Shown: positions 62,065 through 64,000 of the stretch, one piece after another
How the letters are laid out: each line of letters opens with the position of its first letter
How positions within the stretch are numbered: the stretch's first letter is position 1
Assembly (NCBI GenBank): GCA_028278225.1
Contig: JANQEU010000104.1
Span: forward strand, 310,001 to 374,000
Source: Cyclobacteriaceae bacterium
GTDB lineage: Bacteria; Bacteroidota; Bacteroidia; Cytophagales; Cyclobacteriaceae
DNA: 64,000 bases
Direction: 5' to 3'
Position numbers and translations under genes: made by a program
The notes under the pieces: model-generated
The model's database searches: none
Told to the model about the DNA's origin: nothing
The model's input: only the letters and a program-made list of their open reading frames with translations

Positions 62065-64000
62065 ATGAACATTAAAAGTAAAATTTCCTATCAGGCCATC
62101 ACAAAATACATTGCCATCTTGTCGGTTATCATCATTAGCTCCCCTGTGCACGTTAAAGCGCAGCAGCTTTTGAGTGAACGCATCTCTGTTCTAAAAAAAT
62201 ATGATGCTGACCATCTCCTCCGTGTTGCATTGCCATTAGGAGGTATTGGTACAGGTACGGTTTCCCTTGGCGGCAGAGGTGAGTTAAAGGATTGGGAAAT
62301 TATGAACGTTCCGGCAAAAGGATACAGCACTGTTACGGACGGTAACGATGCACCTTTTTTTGCAATTTATACCAAATCCAAAAACGGTCAATCCAAAACC
62401 AAGGCACTGCTGGGACCTGTAGACGACTCTGAATACGAGCACTATGAGGGGCGAAGTGTTAATCACCATGGCCTGCCGCGGTTCAGGAATGCATCCTTTG
62501 AGGCTTCTTATCCCTTCGGTATTGTAAACCTGTCTGACGCTACGTTTCCCGTAAACGTGAAAATAGTTGGATATAACCCGTTCATTCCAGGCGATTCGGA
62601 TGCCTCCGGTATCCCTATAGCCATACTGCAATACGAAGTGGAAAACATTACAAATGAAGAATTGGAAGTTGCCGTATCGGGCAGCATTCGAAATTTTATC
62701 GGAAAGGACGGCAGGGAATCCACTACAAACTGGAAAGGCGACTTTGTACCGGTGGGTGCCGAAAAGAATTTCAATACTTATCAAGAGAACGATGAAGTGT
62801 CCGGTATTTTCATGCAATCGAGAGGGGTTGATCCGTTACACCGCGCCTGGGGCACTATTGCTTTAACAACACCTGCGGAGGGAGGAATTATCACCTACAG
62901 AACAAGTTCAGAAGCTAACGTCTGGAGCAGAGGGATCCTCGACTTTTGGGATGACTTCAGCACCGATGGGATACTCACGGAAAAACCTGAACAAAAGGAT
63001 GGCGACCCCATGGCTTCGTTGTCAGTCAAAAAAAGTCTTAAACCCGGTGAAAGGGAATCTTTCACATTTTACCTCACCTGGCATTTTCCTAACAGGCAAT
63101 CCTGGGGTAGCTGGGGCATGGACGAAAATAGGGTGGGAAACTACTACACCACACTTTACCAGGACGCCTGGGATGTGATCAAAAAAGAATTCCCGCGTTT
63201 ACCGCAACTGACTGAAAAATCGCTGGTTTTCGTGAACGCCCTGGTAAACAGTGATCATTCAGAGGTGATCAAAGAGGCTGCCCTTTTCAACACCAGCACA
63301 CTGAGAACACAAACCGTCTTTAGAATTGAGGACGGGAAGATGTTTGGATGGGAAGGCGTGATGGACCGGTTTGGCTCGTGCTACGGTTCCTGCACACATG
63401 TGTGGAACTATGAACAGGCCACTGCTTTTTTGTTTAATGATCTGGCGCGAACGATGCGTGAAGTTGAATTTGGCCATTCTACTGCTGATAATGGACTTAT
63501 GGTTTTCAGGACAAAGCTTCCGCTTGAGAAGGATTTTGAAAACGGTCTTGCTGCCGCGGACGGGCAAATGGGGACCATCATGAAGTTTTACCGTGAATGG
63601 CAATTGTCCGGAGACACAGATTTTCTGCGGAAACACTGGGAAAAAGTCAGGTCTGCCCTGGCCTTTGCCTGGATAAAAGGTGGATGGGATGGGGATGCGG
63701 ATGGCGTTATGGAAGGTGCGCAACATAATACCATGGATGTGGAATACTTCGGTCCTAACCCGCAAATGCAATTCTGGTATTTGGGCGCGCTTAAAGCTGC
63801 TGCTAAAATGGCTTCGGCCATGGGCGATCCGGAATTTGCGCAAAAATGTGAGAGGTTATTTGAGTATGGATCGAAATGGACTGACGAAAACATCTTCAAC
63901 GGAGAATATTATTTTCATCAAATTCAGTCTCCCGAATCCAGGGAATCCATTGCTGAAGGTTTAATAGTTGGAATGGGAAGCCTGGATCTCGACAATCCCG
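62065..64000 (+). CDS. Glycoside hydrolase family 116 (partial)
   Basis: 645 codons visible; the end is beyond the window. MNIKSKISYQAITKYIAILSVIIIS with the cleavage region VHVKAQ is a signal peptide. An N-terminal beta-sandwich (about 30-340) comes before the alpha/alpha barrel. SCYGSCTHVWNYEQA and MEGAQHNTMDVEYFGPNPQMQFWYLGALKAA are family landmarks; the Glu in the second is the nucleophile of beta-glucosidases such as TxGH116. The acid/base Asp would lie past the edge. GH116 includes beta-glucosidases, beta-xylosidases and N-acetylglucosaminidases. Confidence 0.93.
   Translation, partial: MNIKSKISYQAITKYIAILSVIIISSPVHVKAQQLLSERISVLKKYDADHLLRVALPLGGIGTGTVSLGGRGELKDWEIMNVPAKGYSTVTDGNDAPFFAIYTKSKNGQSKTKALLGPVDDSEYEHYEGRSVNHHGLPRFRNASFEASYPFGIVNLSDATFPVNVKIVGYNPFIPGDSDASGIPIAILQYEVENITNEELEVAVSGSIRNFIGKDGRESTTNWKGDFVPVGAEKNFNTYQENDEVSGIFMQSRGVDPLHRAWGTIALTTPAEGGIITYRTSSEANVWSRGILDFWDDFSTDGILTEKPEQKDGDPMASLSVKKSLKPGERESFTFYLTWHFPNRQSWGSWGMDENRVGNYYTTLYQDAWDVIKKEFPRLPQLTEKSLVFVNALVNSDHSEVIKEAALFNTSTLRTQTVFRIEDGKMFGWEGVMDRFGSCYGSCTHVWNYEQATAFLFNDLARTMREVEFGHSTADNGLMVFRTKLPLEKDFENGLAAADGQMGTIMKFYREWQLSGDTDFLRKHWEKVRSALAFAWIKGGWDGDADGVMEGAQHNTMDVEYFGPNPQMQFWYLGALKAAAKMASAMGDPEFAQKCERLFEYGSKWTDENIFNGEYYFHQIQSPESRESIAEGLIVGMGSLDLDNP

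Noticed and set aside
62284-62817. 177-codon minus-strand ORF
   Set aside because: Antisense to the GH116 gene, which has a continuous frame with family motifs.

Overview
The window looks like chromosomal DNA from a Bacteroidota bacterium, most likely of the order Cytophagales. The signs are MacB/FtsX-type permeases of about 800 residues next to a sigma-54 regulator and histidine kinase, a FISUMP-domain protein, a DUF2490 and a FadL/OmpP1 outer-membrane protein, a GH77 enzyme with two CBM20 modules, Tat-exported Gfo/Idh/MocA oxidoreductases, weak or absent Shine-Dalgarno sites, and several matches to the Bacteroidota -7 promoter element TAnnTTTG. Base composition looks even (roughly mid-40s % GC by eye, not computed). 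There is no rRNA, no tRNA that I can see, no prophage and no CRISPR array. About 50 protein genes are supported; two of them run off the window edges.

Layout. 1-8.3 kb: the start of a sodium symporter, two large ABC-type permeases, and a divergent sigma-54 regulator/histidine-kinase pair, with a candidate sigma-54 promoter in front of the permeases. 8.3-17.2 kb: alpha-glucan phosphorylase, an amino-acid permease, a small zinc-finger-like ORF, then a tight five-gene operon (ethanolamine permease, glutamine-synthetase-like ligase, SDR dehydrogenase, aldehyde dehydrogenase, class I amidotransferase). This operon reads as a gamma-glutamylation route for ethanolamine or a related amino-alcohol. 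17.2-20.3 kb: a secreted unknown protein, then an exported oxidoreductase and sugar-isomerase pair. 20.5-25.4 kb: envelope proteins, the tail-specific protease Prc and a ROK sugar kinase. 25.5-30.9 kb: small and poorly known genes, including DUF2721, a tandemly duplicated membrane coiled-coil protein followed by a C2-like protein, an ECF sigma factor with a membrane partner, DUF6249, a TfoX-N protein, an eight-unit 40-bp tandem repeat, and two membrane proteins. 31-34 kb: penicillin-acylase-type hydrolase and YceI. 33.9-42 kb: alpha-glucan metabolism (GH77, MFS sugar carrier, class II FBP aldolase, GH13), interrupted by a RAYT-type transposase that carries a long hairpin inside its own reading frame. 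42-56 kb: 3-hydroxyacyl-CoA dehydrogenase, a MITE-like element, oxidoreductase, azurin, oligopeptidase B, MBL hydrolase, amidohydrolase, mechanosensitive channel, FISUMP protein, FadL, YdeP-type molybdoenzyme, DUF2490. 56-64 kb: a glycan-type cluster with a CBM9-like protein, a sugar-1-kinase and nucleotidyltransferase pair, a divergent LacI regulator with palindromic operators, a sulfatase and a GH116 glycosidase cut by the right edge.

The most interesting parts are the gamma-glutamyl ethanolamine operon, the hairpin-bearing RAYT gene, the MITE-like element with a second degraded copy, the small-protein cluster at 26.0-26.9 kb, and several non-coding structures (heptad GGGTTGC repeats, the 40-bp repeat array, an orphan terminator). 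All functional calls are from reading motifs; no database search was run.
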